A program made the position numbers and the translations under genes. A stretch of 53,999 bases of DNA from a candidate division TM6 bacterium UASB340. GTDB lineage: Bacteria; Babelota; Babeliae; Babelales; UASB340. Position 1 is the first letter of the stretch. Every line of letters starts with the position of its first letter. Shown one piece after another: positions 33,510-42,081 of this stretch. The DNA lies in assembly GCA_001468925.1 (NCBI GenBank), contig LDIX01000001.1:4258-58256 (forward strand). Reading direction: 5' to 3'. The notes under the pieces are model-generated. The model did not search any database. It was not told the origin of the DNA and saw only the letters and a list, made by a program, of their open reading frames with translations.

Positions 33510-34124
33510 GTGAAAGTAAATAATTTTATACGATCTATAGTAATAATAGTAATGTTAAACCCAATTACCGGCTGTTTTGCGGGTGTAAATATGCCCGGAA
33601 TTACAAGAATAAAAAATAAAATAGAACAAAATGTTAGTAATATAACCAAACTTACAAAAGAAAATTTCAAAAAATTTGTTACAAAAGCAGATGGTTATAA
33701 ATATACAAAAGAAAATATTCTAGACAATTTATTAACTCCAAAAAAAATATTTATCGACGAAATGAATAGTAAAATAAAAACGCTTGTTTGGGCCACAGAT
33801 CAATTTGTAGTTAACAAAATTAATAATAAAGAAATAAAAATTATAGAATATCTAAATCAAAAAGCTTGCTCCATGCACACAAGTAGTCTTTTATCGCCAA
33901 TACTACTTATAAGTAATGATCTTAGTGAAGAACTAAAAGTAATAGATCAGTATATTATAGAAATTCAAGCATTTATGGAAGAAGAAAAAAAGGTAACTTT
34001 TAAAGTTCAATTTGATGCTTCAAATCAAGATTTAAATAGTTATTTTAATAAAATGCTCGAACTTAAAAATAATATTTTTGTAATTGCTAATTATCTAAAT
34101 AGTTTACTTACAATTAAAAGTTAA
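33510..34124 (+). CDS. Putative lipoprotein, helical, unknown function
   Basis: A 204-residue protein starting at GTG (33510) five bases after AAGGGG; the overlapping ATG is immediately followed by TGA, which settles the start. Residues 1-21 are a signal segment with lipobox ITGC, so Cys22 is probably lipidated. The rest is helical with regular hydrophobic spacing and no motif I can name. It sits between a small exported protein and prmC. Function is unknown; the co-location with another exported helical protein suggests an envelope role. Confidence 0.65.
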   Translation: MKVNNFIRSIVIIVMLNPITGCFAGVNMPGITRIKNKIEQNVSNITKLTKENFKKFVTKADGYKYTKENILDNLLTPKKIFIDEMNSKIKTLVWATDQFVVNKINNKEIKIIEYLNQKACSMHTSSLLSPILLISNDLSEELKVIDQYIIEIQAFMEEEKKVTFKVQFDASNQDLNSYFNKMLELKNNIFVIANYLNSLLTIKS

Positions 34125-34135
34125 AAGCAATCACT

Positions 34136-35023
34136 GTGAATTATAATTTAATAGATTTCTTAAATAATTTAAAAAACAATCTTACTCCGGCCTGCAGCTC
34201 ATCACAAGAAGCTGAGCAACAAGCTTATTGGATACTTGAAGAAATAACACAAAAAAATAAACTAAAATTATTATTGGAAGATACGATCAATTTAAACAAA
34301 GAACAAATAGAAACAATTGATAATTGGGTTGAGCAAAGAGTAAAAAACAGAAAACCATTACAATATATATTTGGCTATGTAAACTTTTTGAATCTCAAAA
34401 TATTGGTTGAACCACCAATTTTAATTCCACGACCTGAGACTGAAGAATGGTTAGATTTTGTATTGAAAAATTTACAAAAAATAAAACATGAAAAAATAAA
34501 AATTTTAGATATTGGAACAGGAAGCGGTTGCATTGCGCTTTCATTGGCCAAAAACTTACCAAACGCAGAAATTACAGGAATTGATATAAATCAGGCAGCA
34601 ATAAATTTGGCAAATAAAAACAAAAAATTAAATAATATTAAAAATACAAATTTTATAGTTTCTGATTTTTATAAAAATTTAGAAAATCAAAAATTTGATA
34701 TAATAGTCAGCAATCCACCATATATTTGTGAAAATGAATGGGAGCATCTAGATAAAACCGTAAAAGATTGGGAAGATAAAAAAGCGCTTGTAGCAAACAA
34801 CGATTGCTTACATGCATATAAAATTATAATAAATCATGCAAAAAATCACTTATTACAATCTGAAATGTTTAAAAAAAATTATATAAATAATATCTATTTA
34901 GAAATAGGAAAGGGGCAAGAATTAGACATAAAAATACTACTGGAAACAAATGGCTTTAAAAATATAACTTTTTATAAAGATTTGCAAGGAATAATTCGAC
35001 TAATTCACGCAATTTTACATTAA
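34136..35023 (+). CDS. prmC: Peptide chain release factor glutamine methyltransferase
   Basis: A 295-residue PrmC (HemK), which methylates the glutamine of the GGQ motif in release factors. The SAM site is ILDIGTGSGCIALSLA; the signature NPPY catalytic motif is in IVSNPPYICENEW, and the N-terminal helical domain has PLQYIFGYVNFLNLKI and LIPRPETEEW. The start is GTG at 34136. It normally follows prfA, which is not here; the preceding genes are exported proteins of unknown function. Confidence 0.93.
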   Translation: MNYNLIDFLNNLKNNLTPACSSSQEAEQQAYWILEEITQKNKLKLLLEDTINLNKEQIETIDNWVEQRVKNRKPLQYIFGYVNFLNLKILVEPPILIPRPETEEWLDFVLKNLQKIKHEKIKILDIGTGSGCIALSLAKNLPNAEITGIDINQAAINLANKNKKLNNIKNTNFIVSDFYKNLENQKFDIIVSNPPYICENEWEHLDKTVKDWEDKKALVANNDCLHAYKIIINHAKNHLLQSEMFKKNYINNIYLEIGKGQELDIKILLETNGFKNITFYKDLQGIIRLIHAILH

Positions 35024-35077
35024 AATTCGCAAAAATGGCTTTAAATCACATATTTTAACACTTAAAGCTTCACTTAA

Positions 35078-35106
35078 TTGACATGGAAGCTAAAATTTAA
35101 TAGATT
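35078..35106 (+). promoter_or_regulatory. Candidate sigma-70 promoter for the gene at 35152
   Basis: A perfect TTGACA (35078-35083) is separated by 17 bases from TAGATT (35101-35106). Transcription would start near 35113 and leave a leader of about 40 bases with AGAGGA before the ATG. Confidence 0.55.
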
Positions 35107-35151
35107 ATTTGTATCAGAAAGCTAAAAATTAGACAGTAAGAGGATTAATTT

Positions 35152-35571
35152 ATGAAACATAGTTTTTTAAAAACAACCTATGCGCTAATCGTAGCCGCGA
35201 TAATTTATCAATCTCCCGTGACAAGTGCAGCTTTTCAAAATTCTCGTTTTAATATCACAGATAACGCAATATCAACAGTTAACAATAAGATAAAAAACCA
35301 TGATGACTTGTACAAAGCTTCAATTACATATGGTATTGGAAATAACGAAATTTCTATAAAAACAAGAATTTATCATGCCGGTTATAGAAAAAAACCTGAA
35401 TTTTTTGAAGAAAAATTACATACAAATACATCTTTAATAAATGCAAAAGAAGTTGTATTTGTTTATAATCCTAAAAAAGATAAATCTCATATAAATCAAA
35501 CTATTAAAGGTTCTAAAAAGAACGTTAAAATAGCTTTAAGTGATACTTACAAAAAAATATTTAGTATCTAA
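35152..35571 (+). CDS. Small exported protein, unknown function
   Basis: A 139-residue protein with a signal peptide (about 1-27, TYALIVAAIIYQSPVTSA, cleavage likely before AFQ). The mature part has beta-type alternation (ASITYGIGNNEISIKTRIYHAG, AKEVVFVYNP) and a basic tail. I recognise no family. It has its own good promoter and ribosome site, and sppA follows 63 bases later, so it may be an envelope protein co-expressed with the signal peptide peptidase. Confidence 0.65.
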   Translation: MKHSFLKTTYALIVAAIIYQSPVTSAAFQNSRFNITDNAISTVNNKIKNHDDLYKASITYGIGNNEISIKTRIYHAGYRKKPEFFEEKLHTNTSLINAKEVVFVYNPKKDKSHINQTIKGSKKNVKIALSDTYKKIFSI

Positions 35572-35634
35572 ATACGTTTAATATCTGTATAATTTTATTC
35601 ATATAAGTTTTCTATATAAAAAAAGGGCTTTACT

Positions 35635-36570
35635 TTGGAAACAGAAAATAAAAAAAGATCAAAAAGCTTTATCACGATAATTAAAAATATTTTTATAATT
35701 ATTATTTTATTACAATTTGTTCCCAGTGCAATTTCAAATATCAAAAAATATTATAATAAAGCAATTACACCAACAACTTATGTTGGTAAACTTAACATAA
35801 AAGGCGTTATCAGCGATTCGACTTTTTATGTAAAAAAAATCAAAAGTTTCTTAAAGGATCCTGAAATTAAAGCTTTACTTGTAAAAATAGAATGTCCGGG
35901 AGGAACTCCGGGCTCAAGCCAAGCAATATATGAAGAATTAAAAAAATTTAAAAAAGAAAAGCCGGTTGTAGTTTTAGTTGAAAATCTTTGCGCATCAGGT
36001 GCATATTATGTTGCAAGTGCCGCCGATCAAATTATATCACCAGCAAGTGCCCTGATTGGTAGTATTGGCGTATACCTTCAAGTTCCTAATGTAAAAGAAC
36101 TTTTGGATAAATGGAATATTAAATTCAAATTTATTCAGTCAGGTAAATTTAAAACAACAGGAAATCCATTAAAAGATTTGACTTCTGAAGAAGAAAGTTA
36201 TTTACAAGAATTAGCCGATCAAAATTACACACAATTTGTTGCTGATGTTGCAAATTCAAGAAATTTAGATCCTAAAAATAGTAATATCTGGGCTAATGGA
36301 CAGATATTTATAGCAACAAAAGCCAAAGAGCTAAAATTAGTAGATAAAATAGGAACGTTGACTGATGCTGAAGATGCTATTAAAGAATTAGCCAAGATAG
36401 ATACTGAAATTAAATTTATAACGCCAAAACGTCAAACAAGTTTAATCAGAATGTTTACAGCAGATGATGAAAATGGTGATGATGATTCTGATTTTGCATC
36501 AAAATCCGCAAATTTTCTACATGCAGTTTATTCAAATTTGATGAATAAACAAAATAACTTAATATCGTAA
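35635..36570 (+). CDS. sppA: Signal peptide peptidase SppA (S49 family)
   Basis: A 311-residue single-domain SppA that clears cleaved signal peptides in the inner membrane. A membrane anchor is at about residues 15-30. The catalytic serine is Ser121 in CASGAYYVASAADQI and the lysine is probably Lys173 in SGKFKTTGNP; GSIGVYLQ is the conserved strand. ECPGGTPGSS matches the family. The start is TTG at 35635 after AAAGGG. The C-terminus has an acidic stretch (DDENGDDDSDF) not typical of the family. Confidence 0.9.
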   Translation: METENKKRSKSFITIIKNIFIIIILLQFVPSAISNIKKYYNKAITPTTYVGKLNIKGVISDSTFYVKKIKSFLKDPEIKALLVKIECPGGTPGSSQAIYEELKKFKKEKPVVVLVENLCASGAYYVASAADQIISPASALIGSIGVYLQVPNVKELLDKWNIKFKFIQSGKFKTTGNPLKDLTSEEESYLQELADQNYTQFVADVANSRNLDPKNSNIWANGQIFIATKAKELKLVDKIGTLTDAEDAIKELAKIDTEIKFITPKRQTSLIRMFTADDENGDDDSDFASKSANFLHAVYSNLMNKQNNLIS

Positions 36571-36581
36571 TATTAAATATC

Positions 36582-36885
36582 GCCCAGCGCATACGCACTG
36601 GGCTACAGCAAAAACGCCTGCTTATGCAGGCTCAATAAATTAAAATTTAATATTAATTTTATGCGAACTCAATAATTAATTTTTAGCAAAAAGTAGCTGA
36701 AATGTTCAAAAAAATATCTAAAGTGCGCCGCAGGCTTTTGCCTGCCCGTCGAAGCTTTATGCGTAGTCGGGTCATCCTGAACTTGATTCAGGATCCAGTC
36801 TTTATATAAAAAATTATTTACTAAAAAAATATTGAGCCTGCGTAAGCGGGCTATTTTATTGTAGCCCAGTGCGTATGCGCTGGGC
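36582..36885. mobile_element. MITE-like element with 56-bp terminal inverted repeats
   Basis: The left end (36582-36637) and the reverse complement of the right end (36830-36885) agree at about 50 of 56 positions; the outer 26 bases are identical. Each end contains two small hairpins (GCCCAG...CTGGGC and GCCTGC...GCAGGC). The interior carries another hairpin (GCAGGC/GCCTGC, 36730-36745) and the 30-base palindromic repeat. No transposase frame is present. It fills the convergent gap between sppA and the Fis-like gene. Flanking AATAT on both sides may be a target duplication, but this is weak. Confidence 0.6.
36771..36800 (-). repeat. Dispersed palindromic repeat, second copy
   Basis: Its reverse complement matches 20863-20892 at 29 of 30 bases. 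The arms ATCCTGAA and TTCAGGAT pair perfectly around a 5-base loop. It is non-coding here, whereas the other copy encodes the end of a protein. Confidence 0.85.
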
Positions 36886-36908
36886 AATATAAACAAAATA
36901 GATCTTTT

Positions 36909-37187
36909 TTAAAATTCTTGCTCTCTATTTTCTGTAATCATTAAAGCAGGTTTTTCTCCGTCAATATTCAAATTTTTAATCTTTTGATAAAGCGTACTTC
37001 TACTAATTCCTAAAACCTGCGCTGCTCTAAAATAATTGTAATTCACCTCTTCTAAAACAACTTGAATTACATATTTTTCTACTTCTTCAACTATTAATGG
37101 ATAAATATTACCTTTTTCATATTTAGAAATACCAAAAACCATCTTTTTTACATCGCGTTTTAGTAAATCGTACAACGATACAGACAT
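36909..37187 (-). CDS. Fis-type helix-turn-helix DNA-binding protein
   Basis: A 92-residue protein whose residues about 30-75 match the Fis-family HTH (YPLIVEEVEKYVIQVVLEEV, then NYFRAAQVLGISRSTLYQKIKNL). This is the form found in Fis and at the C-terminus of NtrC-type activators. No AAA domain precedes it. It could be a nucleoid protein or a local regulator. The ATG follows GAGGGG. It is the last gene of the long minus-strand run and lies 24 bases after holA. Confidence 0.8.
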   Translation of the reverse strand: MSVSLYDLLKRDVKKMVFGISKYEKGNIYPLIVEEVEKYVIQVVLEEVNYNYFRAAQVLGISRSTLYQKIKNLNIDGEKPALMITENREQEF

Positions 37188-37211
37188 AAATCCCCTCTTT
37201 TTATATGTTGA

Positions 37212-38159
37212 TTAACAACTAAAATGATTTAGATAAAAAAGATCCATAAAACAAAAAGTAGATCCTGTTTTTACCCTGAAGTCATTAGTGTAAAGGAAAT
37301 CATGATAGTTTGACAATACATTTGGTAAATTTTTTTTCCATTCACCTTTTAAAAATGAATATGGCAAACCGAAGCTTAAAGATCGTGCAGTAGCATAATC
37401 ATTTTTATTTAAAAAATTAATAACAAAATATGCTCTGTAGACTTTATCCGCCCAAAAAGATATCCAAAACATTTCAGGATACTCATTATATACTTGTGTC
37501 CATATTTTAAAAAATTCATTTTGTTTTTTTTCAAAAAAATACGTTGCCAATAAATTCAACGATGGCAAGCCATTATTCAATACGGAAAAAATATATTCTA
37601 TTACATCTGCTTCTTTATCTACTCTTATTAAATCAATATAATTTATTAACATTATAATCTGATCAAGAGTAAAATTTTTATTTAATTCTGAATATATTTT
37701 TTTTATTATTGATAACTTTTGTGATGATATTTTTATTTCTAAAATTTCTGTAATTTTTACAAAATCTTCAAATTTTATTTCTTCATCTATTTCCACGAAA
37801 ATAAATTTATTATTATCTGTAGATTTAGGAACTTTTTCTTTATTCAAATAAAAAGATATATAGTGCGGTGATTTATAATTTAACAAATATTCAATATCTT
37901 TAAATGAACTGGCATCAGAAAGCCAATAAAAATATTTTTCTCCCAAAAAAGTTTGGGTTAAACTAGTGTGAATCTCATTTTTATCAGCAGATTCAATTAT
38001 CAAATTTTTATATTTTGCCGGTAAATATTTTTTATTTTCAAAAAAATAAAATAATCTTTGAAAAAATAAAAATTGATAATCAGACCCTAAAAAACATATA
38101 TTTTTTTCTTGCAAAATATTTGCAGTTTTGACTTGATTTAAAAAATCTAAAATTTTCAT
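37212..38159 (-). CDS. holA: Divergent DNA polymerase III delta subunit (HolA-like)
   Basis: A 315-residue soluble protein without strong motifs. Its layout, an alpha/beta N-terminal part (ICFLGSDYQFLFFQRLFYFF), a helical middle and a C-terminal helical bundle ending in NDFRVKTGSTFCFMDLFYL, fits the clamp-loader delta subunit, whose C-terminus typically has D..LKTG. The main support is synteny: it directly follows an lptE-like lipoprotein gene, the order lptE-holA seen in many Gram-negatives. Sequence similarity alone would not be enough, so this is a probable call. Confidence 0.55.
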   Translation of the reverse strand: MKILDFLNQVKTANILQEKNICFLGSDYQFLFFQRLFYFFENKKYLPAKYKNLIIESADKNEIHTSLTQTFLGEKYFYWLSDASSFKDIEYLLNYKSPHYISFYLNKEKVPKSTDNNKFIFVEIDEEIKFEDFVKITEILEIKISSQKLSIIKKIYSELNKNFTLDQIIMLINYIDLIRVDKEADVIEYIFSVLNNGLPSLNLLATYFFEKKQNEFFKIWTQVYNEYPEMFWISFWADKVYRAYFVINFLNKNDYATARSLSFGLPYSFLKGEWKKNLPNVLSNYHDFLYTNDFRVKTGSTFCFMDLFYLNHFSC

Positions 38160-38200
38160 ATTTTATGTCCTAATAATAAGACATCTTGACATAACAATAG

Positions 38201-38713
38201 TTATTTTTCAAATAAATATTTTCTAAAATAGCGCTCTATTTTTATTGATAAATAAGATATAAGCTGTCTATATTCATAATCAAAATAACTTGAACTATTT
38301 AAAGGATCATCAGGAATTGAAACCAAACGTGAAAGTTCAAATTTCTTTTTTTTAATCAATATATTTTGTAAGTTAAACAGCTCACAAATAACTACCAAAT
38401 TTACTCTAACATTATAAACCAATAAATCTTTTGAAATAAAATTTTCAATTGGTGATAAAGTTTTAATTTTTATATTCAAATTAAATGCATACTCTTTATC
38501 TGTTGCGATTCTATATCCCAATCTAAGATATTGTTTAAATACACTTTCATATAATATTGGAGAAATATTTTCAAATGCAAGACTATTTTGAACCATTGAA
38601 ATAAAAATAGGGTTTTTAATTTTCTTAATTACAATATTTTTTGAAAAATTTTTATAAGTACAAGAAGGTAATAATCCAATCAAAAATATAAAAAAGAGAA
38701 ATCGCTTAAACAT
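38201..38713 (-). CDS. lptE: LptE-like LPS-assembly lipoprotein
   Basis: A 170-residue lipoprotein with signal peptide and lipobox LPSC at Cys18 (MFKRFLFFIFLIGLLPSC). It has the LptE plan: a tyrosine after the lipid cysteine, an early IFISMVQNSLAFENISPILYESVFKQYLRLGY segment (short beta strand then helix), and a beta region ending in a C-terminal helix. LptE plugs the LptD barrel that places LPS on the outer leaflet. It lies between rph and a holA-like gene, matching lptE-holA synteny. The residues themselves are too divergent for certainty. Confidence 0.55.
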   Translation of the reverse strand: MFKRFLFFIFLIGLLPSCTYKNFSKNIVIKKIKNPIFISMVQNSLAFENISPILYESVFKQYLRLGYRIATDKEYAFNLNIKIKTLSPIENFISKDLLVYNVRVNLVVICELFNLQNILIKKKKFELSRLVSIPDDPLNSSSYFDYEYRQLISYLSIKIERYFRKYLFEK

Positions 38714-38714
38714 G

Positions 38715-39530
38715 TTAAATATTATTTAATCTATTAGCAATACTAAATAAAGGTATTTTATTTTCTTTCAAATTTTGATTTGAATTATTTTTTATCAATT
38801 CTTTAATTTGAATATCTTTATCGATTGAATCAAAAACCTGCTGAATTCCTGATAATGCAACTTTTTTCAACTCTTCAAACATTTCTAAAGATAGTGGCTC
38901 TTTTTCCGCAGTACCTTGAATTTCAATTAATTTTAGAGATCTCGTTACAATAAAATTAAAATCAGTACTTGCATTACTGTCTAATGCATAATCCAAATCC
39001 AAGTGAATTTTATCATTTACTACACCGACAGAAATAGCTGCAATATCTTCTTTTAAAAAATTTTTTGAAATTTTACCTGAATTTATCCAACGTGATTGTG
39101 CAATTTTTAATGCCAAACTTGCAGCTGTTATAGACGCAACCCTAGTTCCACCATCTGCAGATAAAACATCACAATCAATCCAAACGGTTTTATCCGGAAA
39201 TGCATAAACATCAACAACCGATCTTAACGATCTTCCAATAAGCCTTGAAATTTCAACGCTACGCGAATTTTTATTTTGTTGAGAAGATTCTCTGACCACA
39301 CGCTTTTGAGGCGCACAAGGAAGCATAGAATATTCAGCAGAAAGCCATCCCTGTTTTTGACCTTTTAAAAAAGTAGGAACACCGTCTTGCAATGTAACAC
39401 TTACAAGAATTTTTGTGTTACCTTGCATCAATAAAACTGAGGCATCTGCATTGCCAAATACATCATACTGTAAAACAATCGGACGAACCATATCATTGGC
39501 TCGTCCGACGAAACTATTGTTTAAATTCAT
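38715..39530 (-). CDS. rph: Ribonuclease PH
   Basis: A 271-residue phosphorolytic 3'-5' exonuclease that trims tRNA and rRNA ends. VRPIVLQYDVFGNADASVLL, GWLSAEYSMLPCAPQKR, SRLIGRSLRSVVD, IDCDVLSADGGTRVASI and EIQGTAEKEPLS are conserved. The region usually DxDYxED...DMN reads DLDYALDSNASTDFN, keeping the aspartates. A C-terminal extension of about 30 residues goes beyond the usual 238-245. It starts 5 bases after the stop of pnp, so two related RNA-decay enzymes are co-transcribed. Confidence 0.94.
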   Translation of the reverse strand: MNLNNSFVGRANDMVRPIVLQYDVFGNADASVLLMQGNTKILVSVTLQDGVPTFLKGQKQGWLSAEYSMLPCAPQKRVVRESSQQNKNSRSVEISRLIGRSLRSVVDVYAFPDKTVWIDCDVLSADGGTRVASITAASLALKIAQSRWINSGKISKNFLKEDIAAISVGVVNDKIHLDLDYALDSNASTDFNFIVTRSLKLIEIQGTAEKEPLSLEMFEELKKVALSGIQQVFDSIDKDIQIKELIKNNSNQNLKENKIPLFSIANRLNNI

Positions 39531-39535
39531 AAAAA

Positions 39536-41638
39536 CTACTTATCTGATTTTTTAAATTCAGGAGCAAATAAAGAAATTCTACCGGAATCTCTATCATAGT
39601 TTAAAACTTTTACTCTTAAACTATCCCCAACTTTGTATTTTTCAAGAATATTTTTTTGCAAATTTTTATCTATGTTGGAAATATGTAATAATCCATCTTT
39701 TCCGGGAACAATTTCAACAAAAATTCCAAAATCGGTAAATCTTCGTATTATTCCATCATGAAAAGAACCAACTTCAAGATCTCCTGCCAAAATTTGAACC
39801 CAATCTTGAGCACGTTTTGCACCAGATCCGCTTCTTGAGTAAATCATAACTGTGCCATCATCCTGAATATCTATTTCAGACTCTGTTTGAGCAATTATGT
39901 CTTTAATAATTTTTCCGGCAGGCCCAATAATTGCACCAATTTTATCTACAGGAACTTTAAATGTAGTAACTCTAGGAGCTAACAATGAAAGTTCTTTTCT
40001 TGGGGCTTCCAACACAGCACTCATTTTATTCAAAATAAAAAGTCTTCCGTCCTTAGCTTGAGATAAAGCCGTAGTTAAAACTTCTTTTGTTAAACCGGAT
40101 TTGGCCTTTATATCCATTTGTATTGCCATAATTCCGCTTTTAGTTCCGGTAACTTTAAAATCCATCAATCCAAAAGCATCTTCCATACCTAAAATATCAC
40201 TTAAAACATGGAATTTACCTTTACTGTCTTTTATAAGACCCATTGCTATACCACTGACAGAATCTTTTACAGGAACACCGGCATCCAATAAACCCATATT
40301 TGTAGCACAAACTGTTGCCATAGATGATGAACCATTTGATTCCAAAACATCAGAAACAGCTCTGATTGTATATGGAAAAATATCAAGTTCAGGCAACACA
40401 TTTGTAAAAGATTTTTCAGCTAAATATCCATGCCCAATTTCTCGTCGTCCTACGCCACGAATAGGTTTAACTTCACCCGTGGCATATGGAGGAAAATTAT
40501 AATGAAGCATAAACTTCTTTTCTATAATTCCACCGGCCAAATGCTCTATTTTTTGAGCATCCTGAGCAGTGCCAAGAGTAATACTTGCCAAAGCTTGTGT
40601 CTGACCTCGTGTAAATAAAGCCGATCCATGAGCACATGGAAGATTTGATACTTCTACATCAATTGGTCTTATTTCCGTTAATTTTCGACCATCAACTCTA
40701 TGCCCTTTTTCCGCAATCATATCAGGCAGATCTTCTTTTAATAAAGAATCGAATATATAAACAAGTACTGATTCTGAAATTTTTTCTTCTTTTAAGCTTT
40801 CACTAAAATTTTCTATCAAATCTTTTTGCAATTTTGCCATAACGGCATCACGTTCTTTTTTACCATCAACAAAAAGAACTTTTGAAAATCCGGGTTTGTA
40901 AAAATCGCCTACGGCTTTCTTCCAATATGCAAAATCTATAGATGGGACAATTTCGTTATCAACAATATCTAATTCTTTTTTAATATTATGCTGCCACTTA
41001 ATTTGCTCTTTTATAAGTTCATGTGCATTAAACATTAAATCAATAAACTCAGATTCCGGTAAATTATTTGCATAACCTTCAACCATACAGATACCATCTT
41101 GCGTTCCGGCAATTACTATATGAGAATTCGAAGATAATAAATCTTTGTATGAACTATTAAATTTCCATTCACCATTTAATTTGCAAGCTTGAACAGCACC
41201 AATAGGACCCATAAATGGAATATTTGGCGCTAAAAACAAAGCTAATGAAGATCCAATTATGGACAATACGTCAGTTGGAAATTCTCCATCATACGAAAAA
41301 ACTGTAGATAATAATTGTACTTCATTAAAATATGTTGTCGGAAACAATGGACGAATAGGTCTATCAATAAGACGAGATATTAAAACTTCATGATCGGATA
41401 ACTTACCTTCTCTTTTTATAAAACCACCCGGAATTTTTCCGGAAGCTGCAGTTTTTTCTCTATACTCAACGGTTAATGGGAAAAAACCCATAAAATCTTT
41501 TACATTATTATCTGCTACTGCTGTAGACAGAACAACATTATTTCCAGCCTTTATCCAAACTGAGCCATCAGCTTGTTTGGCATATTTTCCAATCTCTACT
41601 TCTAATCCAGCAGACTCTAACTTAAAAATTTTTTGCAT
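39536..41638 (-). CDS. pnp: Polyribonucleotide nucleotidyltransferase (PNPase)
   Basis: A 700-residue PNPase, the phosphorolytic exonuclease of mRNA decay. Two RNase PH-like domains (DRPIRPLFP in the first, RGVGRREIGHG in the second) are joined by a helical linker. A KH domain (VDKIGAIIGPAGKIIKDI, about 565-620) and an S1 domain (GIIRRFTDFGIFVEI, about 630-695) follow. All expected domains are present at normal length. It directly follows rpsO, the classical rpsO-pnp pair, which in other bacteria allows coordinated and autoregulated expression. Confidence 0.97.
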   Translation of the reverse strand: MQKIFKLESAGLEVEIGKYAKQADGSVWIKAGNNVVLSTAVADNNVKDFMGFFPLTVEYREKTAASGKIPGGFIKREGKLSDHEVLISRLIDRPIRPLFPTTYFNEVQLLSTVFSYDGEFPTDVLSIIGSSLALFLAPNIPFMGPIGAVQACKLNGEWKFNSSYKDLLSSNSHIVIAGTQDGICMVEGYANNLPESEFIDLMFNAHELIKEQIKWQHNIKKELDIVDNEIVPSIDFAYWKKAVGDFYKPGFSKVLFVDGKKERDAVMAKLQKDLIENFSESLKEEKISESVLVYIFDSLLKEDLPDMIAEKGHRVDGRKLTEIRPIDVEVSNLPCAHGSALFTRGQTQALASITLGTAQDAQKIEHLAGGIIEKKFMLHYNFPPYATGEVKPIRGVGRREIGHGYLAEKSFTNVLPELDIFPYTIRAVSDVLESNGSSSMATVCATNMGLLDAGVPVKDSVSGIAMGLIKDSKGKFHVLSDILGMEDAFGLMDFKVTGTKSGIMAIQMDIKAKSGLTKEVLTTALSQAKDGRLFILNKMSAVLEAPRKELSLLAPRVTTFKVPVDKIGAIIGPAGKIIKDIIAQTESEIDIQDDGTVMIYSRSGSGAKRAQDWVQILAGDLEVGSFHDGIIRRFTDFGIFVEIVPGKDGLLHISNIDKNLQKNILEKYKVGDSLRVKVLNYDRDSGRISLFAPEFKKSDK

Positions 41639-41664
41639 CTTTTTTTTACCTTTACAAAAATAGC

Positions 41665-41934
41665 TTATGCTTGAACTTCTTTTAATTTTGAAACAAGCTG
41701 ATTATAAGCTACCTTGTCTGTTCTTTCCAAATATTTTAAAAATGTTTTTCTTTTTCCAACCAATTTCAATAAACCCAATTTAGAATGCATATCTTTTGGA
41801 TTTTTTTTCAAATGCTGCGCAATTTGATCAATTCTTTCTGTAATAAGAGCTATTTGAACTTGAGATGATCCTGTATCATTTGATGATATCTTATATTTAT
41901 TTATAACATCTTGTTTTAATTGTTTATTTAACAT
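41665..41934 (-). CDS. rpsO: 30S ribosomal protein S15
   Basis: An 89-residue S15 that binds the central domain of 16S rRNA. TGSSQVQIALITERIDQI, HLKKNPKDMHSKLGLLKLVGKRKTFLKYL (in pieces: KKNPKDMHS, GLLKLVGKR) and the C-terminal YNQLVSKLKEV are typical. The gene lies just downstream of tRNA-Val and 26 bases upstream of pnp. Confidence 0.96.
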   Translation of the reverse strand: MLNKQLKQDVINKYKISSNDTGSSQVQIALITERIDQIAQHLKKNPKDMHSKLGLLKLVGKRKTFLKYLERTDKVAYNQLVSKLKEVQA

Positions 41935-41993
41935 TGATTAAATACTCCGAATAGAAAAACGCCTACTAACTATAACTTTTTATGAAAATTTTA

Positions 41994-42069
41994 TGGTAGG
42001 CGCGAACGGATTCGAACCGATGACCCTTGCTACGTCAAAGCAATGCTCTACCAACTGAGCTACGCGCCT
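41994..42069 (-). tRNA. tRNA-Val (anticodon GAC), CCA encoded
   Basis: The minus strand gives acceptor AGGCGCG/CGCGCCT, a standard D-arm, and an anticodon stem TTGCT/AGCAA with loop TTGACGT, so the anticodon is GAC (valine). The T-arm has GGTTCGAATCC and the CCA is encoded. It lies between rpoC and rpsO within the same minus-strand run. Confidence 0.95.
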
Positions 42070-42081
42070 ACACAAACCTAT

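Noticed and set aside
36669-36896. A 75-codon open frame on the minus strand in the sppA-Fis-like gap
   Set aside because: It runs through the MITE-like element and the palindromic repeat; it has no ribosome site, and its product only reflects the repeats, including the same DWILNQVQDD peptide.
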